DNA of 64,000 nt from Paeniglutamicibacter sulfureus (GCF_039535115.1 NZ_BAAAWO010000001.1:3782001-3846000); one strand, 5' to 3'; positions 17,693 to 26,389 are shown, numbered from the stretch's first letter. Numbers and translations are program-made. The notes: generated from the letters alone by a model not told the origin.

Positions 17693-18631
17693 ATGTCTTC
17701 ACAGCTAGCAGTTTCACAACAAATCAAGGTAGCACCCCTGGTGCTCGGCACCAACGTTTTTGGCTGGACGGCCGATGTCGAGGTCTGCCACCGGATCCTG
17801 GACGGGTACGTGGAGATGGGCGGGAACTTCATTGACACCGCTGACTCGTACTCGTTCTGGGCCGAAGGGAACTCGGGCGGCGAGGCCGAAACCATCATTG
17901 GGTCGTGGCTGGCGCAACGCGATGACCGTGACAAAATCCTGGTGGCCTCGAAGGTGAGTCACCATCCGCAGCTCTCGGGGATGGCTCCGGCGACAATCAA
18001 CGCAGCCATCGACGGATCGTTGACCAGACTCGGGCTCGATTACCTCGACATCTACTACGCACATTTCGATGACCCGTCCACCCCTCTGGTGGAAAGCATC
18101 GAGGCAATGTCGGGGCTCGTCGACCAAGGCAAGATCCGCTCCATCGGCATCTCCAACTATTCACCGGAGCGGATCGCCCAGTGGCTTGAGATCAGCGAAC
18201 GCGAAGGCTTCCCCCTTCCCGTGGCCCTCGAACCCCACTACAATCTCATGGAACGCGACGTCGAGGCATCGCTCCTACCGCTGGCGCAAAAACACTCCCT
18301 AGACGTCTTTCCGTACTATTCGCTCGCGCACGGATTCCTGACCGGGAAATATCGTGGCACGGCCGAGGTCGACAGCGTTCGGGCCGCCGACGCAGGCCGG
18401 TATTTGACGGCTCGTGGAGAAAATGTTCTTGACGCCCTCGCGCAGGTATCGGCCGACCGGGCGTGCCCCTTCGCCCCGATTGCTCTGGCCTGGCTCAGGG
18501 CAAAACCCGGGATCACCGCGCCGATCGCCAGTGCACGCACCGTGGCACAGCTGATGCCCCTGGTGGCCAACATGCACCTGACCCTCACCGAAGCCGAAGT
18601 GCAGCTTCTTGATGAAGCTTCACAGCCGTAA
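17693..18631 (+). CDS. Aldo-keto reductase
   Basis: 312 aa, a single (beta/alpha)8 aldo-keto reductase domain. The catalytic tetrad is intact: Asp48 and Tyr53 in FIDTADSY, Lys87 in VASKV and His124 in YYAHFD. The C-terminal IASARTVAQL segment fits NADP binding. It interconverts carbonyl and alcohol groups with NADPH. Between maleylacetate reductase and the ring-cleaving dioxygenase, it could act early on the imported substrate, setting the oxidation level of a ring carbonyl, or as a detoxifying reductase. The AKR subgroup resembles YajO/IolS-like proteins, but the substrate cannot be assigned. GGAG precedes the ATG. Confidence 0.88.
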   Translation: MSSQLAVSQQIKVAPLVLGTNVFGWTADVEVCHRILDGYVEMGGNFIDTADSYSFWAEGNSGGEAETIIGSWLAQRDDRDKILVASKVSHHPQLSGMAPATINAAIDGSLTRLGLDYLDIYYAHFDDPSTPLVESIEAMSGLVDQGKIRSIGISNYSPERIAQWLEISEREGFPLPVALEPHYNLMERDVEASLLPLAQKHSLDVFPYYSLAHGFLTGKYRGTAEVDSVRAADAGRYLTARGENVLDALAQVSADRACPFAPIALAWLRAKPGITAPIASARTVAQLMPLVANMHLTLTEAEVQLLDEASQP

Positions 18632-18673
18632 ACACCTTTGGTGCATGGCCACCAACTAAGAGGAGGAAACAAC

Positions 18674-19606
18674 ATGAGCAGTTCAATTGAAGTAGCACGC
18701 ACAGCGGACGAAGCCCGCCGGGCGGCAATTTCCCCGGCGCAGATGGACGTTGAAGTACGACTGATCGAAAATGTTCTCCGGTCTTTCGAACAATGCACCG
18801 AGCCGCGGACCAAGCAATTGATGCAGTCACTGGTGCGCCACCTGCACGCCTTCATCCGCGAGGTCCGGCTCACCGAAGCCGAGTGGGAAAGGTCCATTGA
18901 ATTTCTCACCGCGGTCGGCCACATCACCGACGACCGGCGCCAGGAGTTCATCCTGCTCTCGGATGTTCTGGGCGCTTCCATGCAAACGATCAACGTCAAC
19001 AACGAAGCCGTGGGCAACGCCACCGAGGCCACCGTCTTCGGGCCGTTCTTTGTTGACGATGCCCCCCTCATCGCCAATGGCGGCGACATTGCTGGCGCCG
19101 GTGTCGGACAGCCCTGCTGGGTGGAAGGCAGCGTCAAGGATGTGGAGGGAAACGCCATTCCCAACGCACGCATTGAGGTGTGGGAGGCCGATGAAGACGG
19201 ATTCTACGATGTCCAGTACACCGATGACCGGGTTTCGGGCCGGGCACACCTCTTTAGCGACGAGGCAGGGAGCTACAACTTCTGGGGCCTGACGCCAACT
19301 CCGTACCCGATTCCACACGACGGCCCGGTCGGCAAGATGCTGGAAGCCACCGGCCGGTCGCCCATGCGGGCATCGCATCTTCATTTCATGGTGACTGCCC
19401 CCGGTTTCCGCACCCTGGTGACGCATATTTTCGTGCGCGGCGACGAACTGATCAAGTCCGACACCGTTTTTGGCGTCAAGGACAGCCTCGTCAAGGACTT
19501 CGACCACCAACTCCCGGGCACTCCGGTGCCCGACGGACGCGAACTCGAGGACAGCGACTGGTCAAGGGTGCGATTCGACATCGTATTGGCCCCCGAGGTG
19601 GCTTGA
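18674..19606 (+). CDS. Hydroxyquinol 1,2-dioxygenase (intradiol ring cleavage)
   Basis: 310 aa. The frame opens earlier at 18638, but AGGAGG (18661-18666) fixes the ATG at 18674. An N-terminal helical dimerisation domain (about 25-115) precedes the intradiol beta-sandwich. Fe(III) ligands are Tyr178 (GFYDVQY), Tyr211 ([10 protein letters not shown]), His235 and His237 (SHLHF). Their spacing, 33, 24 and 2, equals that of the Nocardioides simplex enzyme (Tyr164, Tyr197, His221, His223, from memory), which favours hydroxyquinol over catechol. It opens 1,2,4-trihydroxybenzene to maleylacetate. Last gene of the transporter operon. No flavin monooxygenase that would make hydroxyquinol is nearby. 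Confidence 0.9.
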   Translation: MSSSIEVARTADEARRAAISPAQMDVEVRLIENVLRSFEQCTEPRTKQLMQSLVRHLHAFIREVRLTEAEWERSIEFLTAVGHITDDRRQEFILLSDVLGASMQTINVNNEAVGNATEATVFGPFFVDDAPLIANGGDIAGAGVGQPCWVEGSVKDVEGNAIPNARIEVWEADEDGFYDVQYTDDRVSGRAHLFSDEAGSYNFWGLTPTPYPIPHDGPVGKMLEATGRSPMRASHLHFMVTAPGFRTLVTHIFVRGDELIKSDTVFGVKDSLVKDFDHQLPGTPVPDGRELEDSDWSRVRFDIVLAPEVA

Positions 19607-19767
19607 GGAACTGCGACCCGCTTGTGGATAGCCCACTTCTCATGGCCTGAATCAGGCGCGGAGGCTCCTGACGGGTCGTTGGAAGGGGAGACCCTGTAGG
19701 GATACAGGGCCTTCCCCCGTGAGTTGAAAATTCCCGCGCGACGTTCTTCCGCAGCGGGACCTACAAC

Positions 19768-19806
19768 AAGGAGCCGGTTTCCCCGCAATGGGGAAACCGG
19801 CTCCTT
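19768..19806. terminator. Bidirectional terminator between convergent operons
   Basis: A perfect 17-bp stem (19768-19784 with 19790-19806) around the 5-base loop GCAAT. It closes the ring-cleavage operon and lies 13 bases beyond the iolB stop on the other strand. Bases 19607-19767 show only weak hairpins (for example CCTGTAGGGATACAGG) and no gene. Confidence 0.8.
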
Positions 19807-19818
19807 GATTTCATGTGC

Positions 19819-20712
19819 CTACGGTGTGAAAGGCAGACGTGGGTCGATCGATTCCTCGTTCCAGGTGCCGCGGACCCAGCCGTGGTGCGGGTCGTCGCTG
19901 ATCAGCCACTCGCGCACCCGGCCCGGCCCGGCCATGACATTGAGGTAGTACAGGTCGTAGCCCGGGGCCGCCATGGCCGGACCATGCCAGCCGTAGGGAA
20001 CCAAGACCACGTCACCGGTGCGCACCTCCGTGGTCACGTCGATGGGTCGCTCATCCGAGGCGTAGACGCGGGCGTATCCGATGGGGTCGGTTGTCTCAGG
20101 TGCCGGGGAATCCTTCGCCACCCGGGTCTCGAAGTAGTAGATCTCCTCGAGGTTGGTTTCTCCCTCTTTTTCCTCGTCGTGTTTGTGCGGTGGATAGGAA
20201 GACCAGTTGCCTGCCGGGGTGATGACCTCGCAGACAATGAAACGGTCGGCCTCCAGCGCCGCGGGCGTGCCAAAATTGTGGACCTGCCGGGAGCAGTTGC
20301 CCGATCCGCGAAGTTCCACCGGCGTCTGGGCCGCCGTTACCAGTCGTGTGGGGTAGGCGGCCTCGGCAGGTGCAAGAGCGACGGCAAAGCGGCCACCGGC
20401 CACCGAAGAGACCGTTACCGCGGTGTTGATGCCGGTGTAAAGGACGTCCGAAGGCCCGTGAAACACCGAGGAGCGCCCCGCAAGTTCATGGTCCTGACCG
20501 TCAACCGCGGCGGTGAAGGCCCCTTGCAGTGGGACGATGATGCGTTCCTCCGCCGCTGCAGGCATCGATAGTGATTCGCCGGGTGAAAGCTGCGCAATCT
20601 TGATGCCGGTGTGCGCCCAGCCGGCGACATCCAGCTGCGAATCCGCTGCGCCGATGGATGTTTGCCATGCTCCGTCGATGGCTGTTCCGGCCGGATATAC
20701 CCAATCTGTCAA
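19819..20712 (-). CDS. iolB: 5-Deoxy-glucuronate isomerase
   Basis: 297 aa bicupin of the KduI/IolB family, the usual length. The metal-binding block SSYPPHKHDEE (about 181-191) and the C-terminal GWHGPAMAAPGYDLYYLNVM segment (about 248-267) are diagnostic for IolB. It converts 5-deoxy-glucuronate to 2-deoxy-5-keto-gluconate in inositol catabolism. The start is TTG at 20712, supported by AAAGGG eight bases upstream. It follows a GntR-type regulator by 37 bp on the same strand, so the two are likely cotranscribed. iolC, iolD and iolA are not in the window. Confidence 0.93.
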   Translation of the reverse strand: MTDWVYPAGTAIDGAWQTSIGAADSQLDVAGWAHTGIKIAQLSPGESLSMPAAAEERIIVPLQGAFTAAVDGQDHELAGRSSVFHGPSDVLYTGINTAVTVSSVAGGRFAVALAPAEAAYPTRLVTAAQTPVELRGSGNCSRQVHNFGTPAALEADRFIVCEVITPAGNWSSYPPHKHDEEKEGETNLEEIYYFETRVAKDSPAPETTDPIGYARVYASDERPIDVTTEVRTGDVVLVPYGWHGPAMAAPGYDLYYLNVMAGPGRVREWLISDDPHHGWVRGTWNEESIDPRLPFTP

Positions 20713-20749
20713 GGTTTTGCCCTTTCGAGGTTCGTGGTGCCCGGCATTT

Positions 20750-21490
20750 CTAACGCTGGACGAGAGTCATTTCAAAGCTGTATGAATCAGCGCGGTACAC
20801 GTGGCTGCCGGTCTCCACACTGCGGCCGGTGTCATCGACAGCCGTGCGTTCCATGGTCACCAGGGCGGAGCCTTCAGCGACCTTCAGCAGCGGGGCTTGG
20901 TAGTCGTTGGCGATCATGGCGCCGATCCGCTGGTTGGCGAGTCGGAAATTCACTCCGGCATCGCGCAGGATCTGGTAGAGCCCGTGCTCGTTGAGCGACT
21001 GCTCGTCGATGGTGACAATGTCGTCGCGCACCCAGTTTTCCATCAGCGCCAGCGGGCTGCCGTCTACGCTGCGCAGGCGCGTGAAGTGGTAAACCTGCAC
21101 CCCGGCCGGGAGCTTCATCAGGTCGGCCACGCGCTTGTCGGCAGGTCCGTGGCTGAAGCTCAGCGACTCGGTGGTCGGAGTCTTCCCGGAACGTTCGAGG
21201 TCGTCGTTGAGGCTGGACAGCTCCAAATGCCGACGCACCTGGCTCGACACCACCTGGGTACCCACGCCGCGCTTGCGCACCAGAAGCCCAGAACGAACCA
21301 ATTCGTCCATGGCCTTGCGCATGGTTGGCCTCGACAGGTTCAGGCGCTGCGCAAGATCGATCTCGTTCTCCAGGCGGCTGCCGGCTTCCAGGGTTCCGTC
21401 GTGGATGGCGGTCTCGATGCCCTGGACGATCTGGTGGTACAGCGGCACGGGAGACGAACGATCAATCTGGATATTCAGGTCCAAGCTCAA
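20750..21490 (-). CDS. GntR-family (HutC-type) transcriptional regulator, probable inositol regulator
   Basis: 246 aa. The frame is open to an ATG much further upstream, but GGAGG (21501-21497) sits six bases before the TTG at 21490, which gives the usual start close to the DNA-binding domain. The winged HTH spans about 10-75 (SRLENEIDLAQRLNLSRPTM), and the UTRA ligand domain spans about 90-240 (RVGxA-type core, ending YRADSYSFEMTLVQR). Being cotranscribed with iolB, it probably senses an inositol-pathway intermediate. Its candidate target is TGTCCTGACA (25241, 26569), which fits the Corynebacterium IolR consensus KGWCHTRACA as I remember it. A one-mismatch copy lies before this gene. Confidence 0.88.
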   Translation of the reverse strand: MSLDLNIQIDRSSPVPLYHQIVQGIETAIHDGTLEAGSRLENEIDLAQRLNLSRPTMRKAMDELVRSGLLVRKRGVGTQVVSSQVRRHLELSSLNDDLERSGKTPTTESLSFSHGPADKRVADLMKLPAGVQVYHFTRLRSVDGSPLALMENWVRDDIVTIDEQSLNEHGLYQILRDAGVNFRLANQRIGAMIANDYQAPLLKVAEGSALVTMERTAVDDTGRSVETGSHVYRADSYSFEMTLVQR

Positions 21491-21533
21491 TTGTTTCCTC
21501 CATGAAACCCGTCGGCATTCCGCACGAATAGTT

Positions 21534-21543
21534 TGATAAGACA
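21534..21543 (-). promoter_or_regulatory. Near-match to IolR-type box upstream of the GntR gene
   Basis: On the minus strand TGTCTTATCA differs from KGWCHTRACA at one position. It lies 44 bases before the TTG start, consistent with autoregulation. A single imperfect 10-mer is weak evidence on its own. Confidence 0.3.
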
Positions 21544-21618
21544 TTCTAACTTGAGTTGAGCATAGCAGTCCAGATGCTCGCGGAGGAGGGTGCATCGCCC
21601 TCGGTTCAGGTCAGGGGT

Positions 21619-22689
21619 TCAGCATTGCGGACACGGTTCGTTTTTCGCCTTCGGTACGGGGACCTCGGTGCCGCCCAGGGTGGCGCTGAGCCGGGCCGCA
21701 TCCAAAACCTGCACGCAGGCAACGGCCTCGCAAGCGCACACCGGCAGGGGTGTCTGGTAGCGCACGGAATCGACCAGCAACTCGTAGTAGGCGTGGTACC
21801 GTCCCTGGGCCGAGGCCACCCCCGCCGTTCGGCCGCCGATGGCCAGAGTGGCTTCGACTGGGTCGAAGCCCCAGTTGGCGTGGCTGTCCGCTGGGCGTCG
21901 TCCCTCCAGCAGGGCCTCGGCTTGGATATCGTTGCCCCGAATCGTGAGCTGGCCTTCCGCACCCTGAACCCTGAGCAACCGTTGCCCCTGTTCCGCCAGC
22001 TTGTTCGCGGACAGCCAGCTGGTGACGCCGCTGGCATGGTCCAGGCGCATGGTGAACGCCGAGTCGTTGATTCCCCATGAGGTGGGCGTCCACGTCATGC
22101 CCGCTGCAACGTTGTCGACCGGGCCAAAGAGCCAAAGCGCCTGGTCCACCAAGTGGCTGCCCAGATCCAACAGGGCTCCTCCGCTGGAGGCCGATTCGAC
22201 GGATCGTGGTTCGTTTTGGTCGAACACCGATTCCAGGCTGTGCGCCGGACCGAGCCGACCCTCGGCAAGCACCGCGCCTAGCGTTGCGATGTTGGTGTCC
22301 CAACGACGGTTTTGGTAGACGCCAAGGCGTGCCCCGGAAACCTCGGCATATGCGGCCAACTCCCTTGCCTGGCCGGCATCCATGGCAAAGGGCTTGTCCA
22401 GGATCACCACTGCGCACGAGCCCAAGGCCTCCCTGACCAGGTTTTCCCGCCCGGGGGCGGGCACCGAGAGCACCAGGACATCGATCCCCGATGCCACCAG
22501 GGAATCAAGGGAGTCGTGGGCACGGACCCCGGGGTGCTCGATAGCCAGATCGGCGCGCCGTGCAGCCGAGGTTGTCACGACACCGGCCAACACGGCACCG
22601 GCGGCGGCTTCGATGACGGGGGCATGGAAGTATCTTCCTCCCCAGCCGTAGCCAACCAATCCAATGCGGATATCGGGTTCTTCGTTCAT
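21619..22689 (-). CDS. Gfo/Idh/MocA oxidoreductase, scyllo-inositol dehydrogenase-like
   Basis: 356 aa from the ATG at 22689. A GTG at 22701 is also possible but lies only two bases after AAGGGG. The motif GYGWGGRYFHAPVI (about 13-26) is shared with IolW/YvaA-type enzymes. The catalytic lysine is in ILDKPFA (Lys99), a DKP variant of EKP also typical of that subgroup. GGALLDLGSHLVDQ gives Asp175 and His179. IolW-type enzymes reduce scyllo-inosose to scyllo-inositol with NADPH. The very end (PKAKNEPCPQC) has two cysteines that are probably incidental. It is in a minus-strand series with the LgdA-like gene, the GntR gene and iolB. Confidence 0.86.
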   Translation of the reverse strand: MNEEPDIRIGLVGYGWGGRYFHAPVIEAAAGAVLAGVVTTSAARRADLAIEHPGVRAHDSLDSLVASGIDVLVLSVPAPGRENLVREALGSCAVVILDKPFAMDAGQARELAAYAEVSGARLGVYQNRRWDTNIATLGAVLAEGRLGPAHSLESVFDQNEPRSVESASSGGALLDLGSHLVDQALWLFGPVDNVAAGMTWTPTSWGINDSAFTMRLDHASGVTSWLSANKLAEQGQRLLRVQGAEGQLTIRGNDIQAEALLEGRRPADSHANWGFDPVEATLAIGGRTAGVASAQGRYHAYYELLVDSVRYQTPLPVCACEAVACVQVLDAARLSATLGGTEVPVPKAKNEPCPQC

Positions 22690-22803
22690 GGCAGGTGTCA
22701 CATCCCCTTAGGTGCTTGCCGGGGCCGTGGCACCTGGCATGTGTTGGTCCGCGGCGGCGGGCACCGTTCTGTGCCAGCCGCCGCACGTTGGCCCCGGGCT
22801 GCG

Positions 22804-23985
22804 CTAGATGTTGACGAGCTTTCCATTGGACTGCGCCGAGGCGGCGACCGCGGCCAGGACCTCCATGTTCCGCACGCCTTCCTCGAAGGTGGCGCAGCGC
22901 GGCAGCGACTCCGCTTCGGATACACCGGCAACCTCTTCGAGGAATGCACGTGCCTGGTAGGCGAAGGCCTCGTTCTGGCCGAATCCAACGCTGGGCGCAT
23001 CCATGGGCAGGCCGCCGGCCAGATACGGGTGCTCCGGGCCGAGGATGACCTGGCGGTAGCCGTTTTGTGCGCTGGCGCCCTCGTTGAGGAAGAGTTCGAT
23101 CTCGGCGGGACGGCGCTGGTCGAAGCGGGCCGACCCGTTGGCGCAGAACACCTCGAAGATCAAGGAGTTTGCGTGACCTGCGGCGACGCGGGAAACCTCG
23201 AAGCCGCCGGAGCCGCCGTTGGCGAATTCCGCGGAGAAGGCGGCGTAGTCGTCGTTTTCCACCGGTTCGAACGTGTCGCTGACCGGGGTGTGGTCGTGGC
23301 CCATGACGGCGCCCAGGGGCAGGGGGCGTTCCTTGATGACGGTGCTCAGCCGTCCGCCGCTGACTGCGGTGATGTCGCCGCAAAGGAACTCGGAGGCATA
23401 GGCCAGATGGCTTCCCACGTCGGCCAGGGCGCCGGAACCGGCCCCGCCCTTGTAGCGCCAACTCATGGGTGCTGCAGCATCGAATCCGTAGTCGGTCCAG
23501 TAGCGGCCGCTGAAGTGCAGGACTTCGCCCAGCACGCCGGTGCGGATCAGATCGCGGATGTAGGCGATGCCTGGGGTGCGGCGGAACGTGAAGCCGACGC
23601 GTGCGATCCCGCTGGCCTTGGAGGCGAGCTCGGCCATGGCGCGGGCGTCATCCATGGTGTCGCTCAGCGGCTTTTCACACAGCACGTGCTTGCCGGCTGC
23701 CAGCAGTCCCTCGACGGCCTGTCGGTGCAGCGAGTTGGCGATCACGACGCTGACAACATCGATGTCGTCGGCTTCGGCAATGGCCTGCCAGCTGCTGTCC
23801 GTGCGTTCGTAGCCAAAGCGGCGCGCGGCCAACGAACCGAATTCCGGGTTCATGTCCCCGATGGAGACGAGCCTGATGGGTGGCAGGACGGGGGAGTAGA
23901 GCGTGGAGGCGCTGCGGAAGGCGGCGGCGTGGGCCTTGCCGGCCATTCCGGCACCGATGACGGCAACCCTGATTTCATTCGACAT
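22804..23985 (-). CDS. Gfo/Idh/MocA oxidoreductase, levoglucosan dehydrogenase-like
   Basis: 393 aa, longer than most relatives in the window. VIGAGMAGKAHAAAF (about 9-23), CEKPLSDT (103-110, Lys105), and the long block MSWRYKGGAGSGALADVGSH (174-193) with Asp189 and His193. The MSWR...GSGALxD arrangement and the HPYLAGGLPMDAPSVGFGQ C-terminal region resemble levoglucosan dehydrogenase (LgdA) of Pseudarthrobacter, as I recall that sequence. Such enzymes oxidise C3 of anhydro-sugars or glycosides. It is divergent from a LacI-type gene and shares with it an intergenic TGGAGCGCTCCA operator. Confidence 0.87.
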   Translation of the reverse strand: MSNEIRVAVIGAGMAGKAHAAAFRSASTLYSPVLPPIRLVSIGDMNPEFGSLAARRFGYERTDSSWQAIAEADDIDVVSVVIANSLHRQAVEGLLAAGKHVLCEKPLSDTMDDARAMAELASKASGIARVGFTFRRTPGIAYIRDLIRTGVLGEVLHFSGRYWTDYGFDAAAPMSWRYKGGAGSGALADVGSHLAYASEFLCGDITAVSGGRLSTVIKERPLPLGAVMGHDHTPVSDTFEPVENDDYAAFSAEFANGGSGGFEVSRVAAGHANSLIFEVFCANGSARFDQRRPAEIELFLNEGASAQNGYRQVILGPEHPYLAGGLPMDAPSVGFGQNEAFAYQARAFLEEVAGVSEAESLPRCATFEEGVRNMEVLAAVAASAQSNGKLVNI

Positions 23986-24054
23986 TGGGTGTCTCCTCGG
24001 AAACTAAAAAGTGGGGGGCTGGTGGTGACATTTGCTGATGATGCCCTAGACTGT

Positions 24055-24066
24055 TGGAGCGCTCCA
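24055..24066. promoter_or_regulatory. LacI/GalR-type operator
   Basis: TGGAGCGCTCCA is a perfect 12-bp palindrome with central CG, the classic LacI-family half-site arrangement. It lies in the 139-bp gap between the LgdA-like gene and the divergent LacI-type gene, 69 bases before each start, and can serve both promoters. Confidence 0.65.
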
Positions 24067-24089
24067 TATGAACGCTACGGTTGTCCATA

Positions 24090-24099
24090 TGTCCTGTCA
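24090..24099 (+). promoter_or_regulatory. IolR-box-like element TGTCCTGTCA
   Basis: Matches TGTCCTGACA, found twice before the downstream binding-protein genes, at nine of ten bases, and continues with AATCT as those copies do. It lies in the leader of the LacI-type gene, suggesting shared control of regulator and transporter. Confidence 0.35.
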
Positions 24100-24124
24100 A
24101 TCTTTTTTCCGGAAGGATTTGAAA

Positions 24125-25150
24125 GTGAACGAGAAAACCGCATCCATCCGCCCCCAGGGTGCGTCGCGCCCAACGATCTACGACGTCGCCAAGCAGGCCG
24201 GGGTGTCCAAGTCCTTGGTGTCCCTGGTGCTCCGCGGTTCACCCAACGTCTCGGCGGAACGACGTGCGGCAGTGGATGCCGCAATTGCCGAACTGAACTA
24301 TCGACCCAGCCGGGCTGCAGCCGCGCTAGCCGGAAGTCGCACCGGAACCATCGGGGTCATCATCGACGATTACCGAAATCTGTGGTTTGTCGACTTCCTG
24401 CAAGGCATGCAGGAGGTCCTGGCCGAACGCGGCATTCGGGTGGCGGTGGCCGACAGGTCGTTCAATGCCCATGTGGATGCTTCGCCATTGGAGGGGTTTC
24501 TGGCCATGCGGGTCGACGGCATCGTCGTTGCTTCCGAACCGAGCCCGGAGATGGGCGATGGGATTGGCGTGCCTTCCGTCTTGGCCGGGAACCGGCTCCG
24601 GCAGATTCCCGGGGCGGACGTCGTTACCAGTGACGACAAGCGCGGAGGCAATCTGGCGGCCGACCATCTGCTGGGCCTGGGGCACCGGAAGATCGGCCAT
24701 GTGACTGGCGGCGGCGGTTCGGCGCGCGAGCGCGCCGCGGGATTTGTCGACGCGCTTCATGAGGCCGGGGTTGAATCCGTGGTGCTGGGGGATGCGGGAA
24801 CTTCTGAGCAGGACGGATTTCACTTCACCAAGATGCTGCTGCAGGCCAATCCCGAGACGACTGCTGTTTTTGCGGCCAACGATTCGATGGCCATGGGCGC
24901 GGCTGCGGCCATCAGGGACCTGGGGCTGCGGGTTCCGGAGGACATATCCCTCCTCGGTTACGACAATTCCCCGCTGGCATCCTCCAACCTGTTGCGGCTT
25001 ACGACGGTGGATGCCCTGAACCTTGAAGTCGGGCGGCAGGCCGGTTTGGCACTGTTGGCGCGCTTCGACGGAGCGGAGCAGGTAGAGGCTACATGCCTGG
25101 TGGAACCCTGGCTCGTGGTGCGCGGATCCACTGCGAGGGTGGCTAGCTAG
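24125..25150 (+). CDS. LacI-family transcriptional regulator
   Basis: 341 aa from the GTG at 24125, chosen because GGAAGGA (24111-24117) lies seven bases before it; an ATG at 24068 would overlap the operator region. HTH headpiece about 14-60 (PTIYDVAKQAGVSKSLVSLV), hinge LNYRPSRAAAALAGSRTGTIGV, then a complete Peripla_BP_3 sensor (AVFAANDSMAMGAAAAIRDL, LLGYDNSPLAS). It is likely an autoregulated repressor of the divergent LgdA-like oxidoreductase and perhaps of the downstream importer. The palindrome at 24055-24066 is the obvious site. Confidence 0.92.
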   Translation: MNEKTASIRPQGASRPTIYDVAKQAGVSKSLVSLVLRGSPNVSAERRAAVDAAIAELNYRPSRAAAALAGSRTGTIGVIIDDYRNLWFVDFLQGMQEVLAERGIRVAVADRSFNAHVDASPLEGFLAMRVDGIVVASEPSPEMGDGIGVPSVLAGNRLRQIPGADVVTSDDKRGGNLAADHLLGLGHRKIGHVTGGGGSARERAAGFVDALHEAGVESVVLGDAGTSEQDGFHFTKMLLQANPETTAVFAANDSMAMGAAAAIRDLGLRVPEDISLLGYDNSPLASSNLLRLTTVDALNLEVGRQAGLALLARFDGAEQVEATCLVEPWLVVRGSTARVAS

Positions 25151-25240
25151 GGGGCCGCGCCCAAGCGCACAAGGCGCGCCAATCATTGAATAGATGAATG
25201 ACATTTCTTTGGCATGCCATTTTATATTGGTAAAAATATT

Positions 25241-25261
25241 TGTCCTGACAATCTATTGACT
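25241..25261 (+). promoter_or_regulatory. Shared upstream element of binding-protein gene 1 (IolR-type box plus -35)
   Basis: TGTCCTGACAATCT is followed by ATTGACT. The same 20 bases, with one change, recur at 26569-26588 before the second binding-protein gene. TGTCCTGACA fits KGWCHTRACA exactly, and TTGACT (25256-25261) could be a -35 box, although no good -10 is apparent. The rest of the gap 25151-25393 is AT-richer than its surroundings and holds no gene. Confidence 0.55.
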
Positions 25262-25393
25262 TCTCAAAATTAACAAATCATGCTCGATTGTGAACGAACG
25301 AGTGGCCGACCCGAGGTCCCGCCGCACACACCTGCCAGTTCCCGAGGCAATCGCAATCGCAATCAATTCACTTTCATTTCGAGGAGCATTCCC

Positions 25394-26389
25394 ATGTCCA
25401 GAAAATTTTCCTGGCGCACGGCTTCGGCCGCGCTCTTGCTGATTCCCGCGCTCGGCCTCACCGCCTGTTCCAGTCAGGGCGGGCGCGCCCCCGAGCCGGA
25501 CGCCTCGGCACAGGGTGCCGTCGCCGACACCCCGCGTCTCAAGGTTGCGATGATCACCCACGCCCCGGCCGGGGACACCTTCTGGGACATTGTCCGCAAG
25601 GGTGCGGAGGCCGCGGCTGCCAAGGACAACATCGACCTGCAGTACCTCAGTGACCCCGAGGGCGGGAACCAGGCCCAGCTCATCGAGCAGGCCGTGGACC
25701 AGGGCGTTGACGGCATCGCCGTGACCCTGGCCAAGCCGGACGCCGTGGCCGGCGCCTTGGCCAAGGCGAAGGCGGCGGGCATTCCCATCACCAGCCTCAA
25801 CGGCGGCGAGGACCGCTACAAGGAGTTGGGTGCCTTCGCGAATTTCGGCTCCAACGAACGTGCAGCCGGAGAGGCCGTGGGGCAAAAGCTTCTCGAAGAG
25901 AACTACAAGAAGCCCATTTGCGTCATCCAGGTCCAGGGGCACGTGGGGCTCGAGGCGCGCTGCGCCGGGGTGAAGTCCAAGATCCCCGCCACCGAGGTGC
26001 TTTACGTCCAGGGCACCGACATGACTCAGGTGCAGTCGACGACGACCGCGAAGCTGCAAACATCGAAAGACGTGGACGTCATCATCGGGCTGGGTGCGCC
26101 CATCAGCCTGACGCTGCTGAAATCAGTTGCCGAAGCCAATAGCTCGGCCAAGGTCGCATCCTTTGACATGAATGCCGAAATGGCCCAGAAGATCGTCGAC
26201 GGCGAGATCCTCTTCACTGTTGATCAGCAGCCGTGGCTCCAGGGCTATGAGTCGATCGACGCGATTTGGCTCGATTCCGTGGGCGGCTTTGCGCTTGGTG
26301 GTGGGCAGCCGGTGCCGACTGGCCCGAGCATTGTGGACACGGACAACGCAAAGGCCGTGCTGAAGTTCGCCGAGGAAGGCCTCCGCTAA
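25394..26389 (+). CDS. Sugar ABC importer substrate-binding lipoprotein (paralog 1)
   Basis: 331 aa. The frame is open from 25280, but the ATG at 25394 follows GAGGAG by seven bases and begins a lipoprotein signal (MSRKFSWRTASAALLLIPAL, lipobox LTACSS). The mature part is a Peripla_BP_4-type sugar-binding protein (VAMITHAPAGDTFWDIVRKG, TVDQQPWLQGYESIDAIW). The length equals that of its neighbour at 26726, and most of the sequence is conserved between them, so this is a tandem duplication. One permease and one ATPase follow. Substrate is probably a cyclitol or monosaccharide, judging from the neighbouring dehydrogenases. Confidence 0.92.
   Translation: MSRKFSWRTASAALLLIPALGLTACSSQGGRAPEPDASAQGAVADTPRLKVAMITHAPAGDTFWDIVRKGAEAAAAKDNIDLQYLSDPEGGNQAQLIEQAVDQGVDGIAVTLAKPDAVAGALAKAKAAGIPITSLNGGEDRYKELGAFANFGSNERAAGEAVGQKLLEENYKKPICVIQVQGHVGLEARCAGVKSKIPATEVLYVQGTDMTQVQSTTTAKLQTSKDVDVIIGLGAPISLTLLKSVAEANSSAKVASFDMNAEMAQKIVDGEILFTVDQQPWLQGYESIDAIWLDSVGGFALGGGQPVPTGPSIVDTDNAKAVLKFAEEGLR

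Noticed and set aside
22312..24633. A 773-codon open frame on the plus strand across two oxidoreductase genes
   Set aside because: It is antisense to two clear Gfo/Idh/MocA genes and encodes no recognisable domain; long antisense frames are expected in high-GC DNA.
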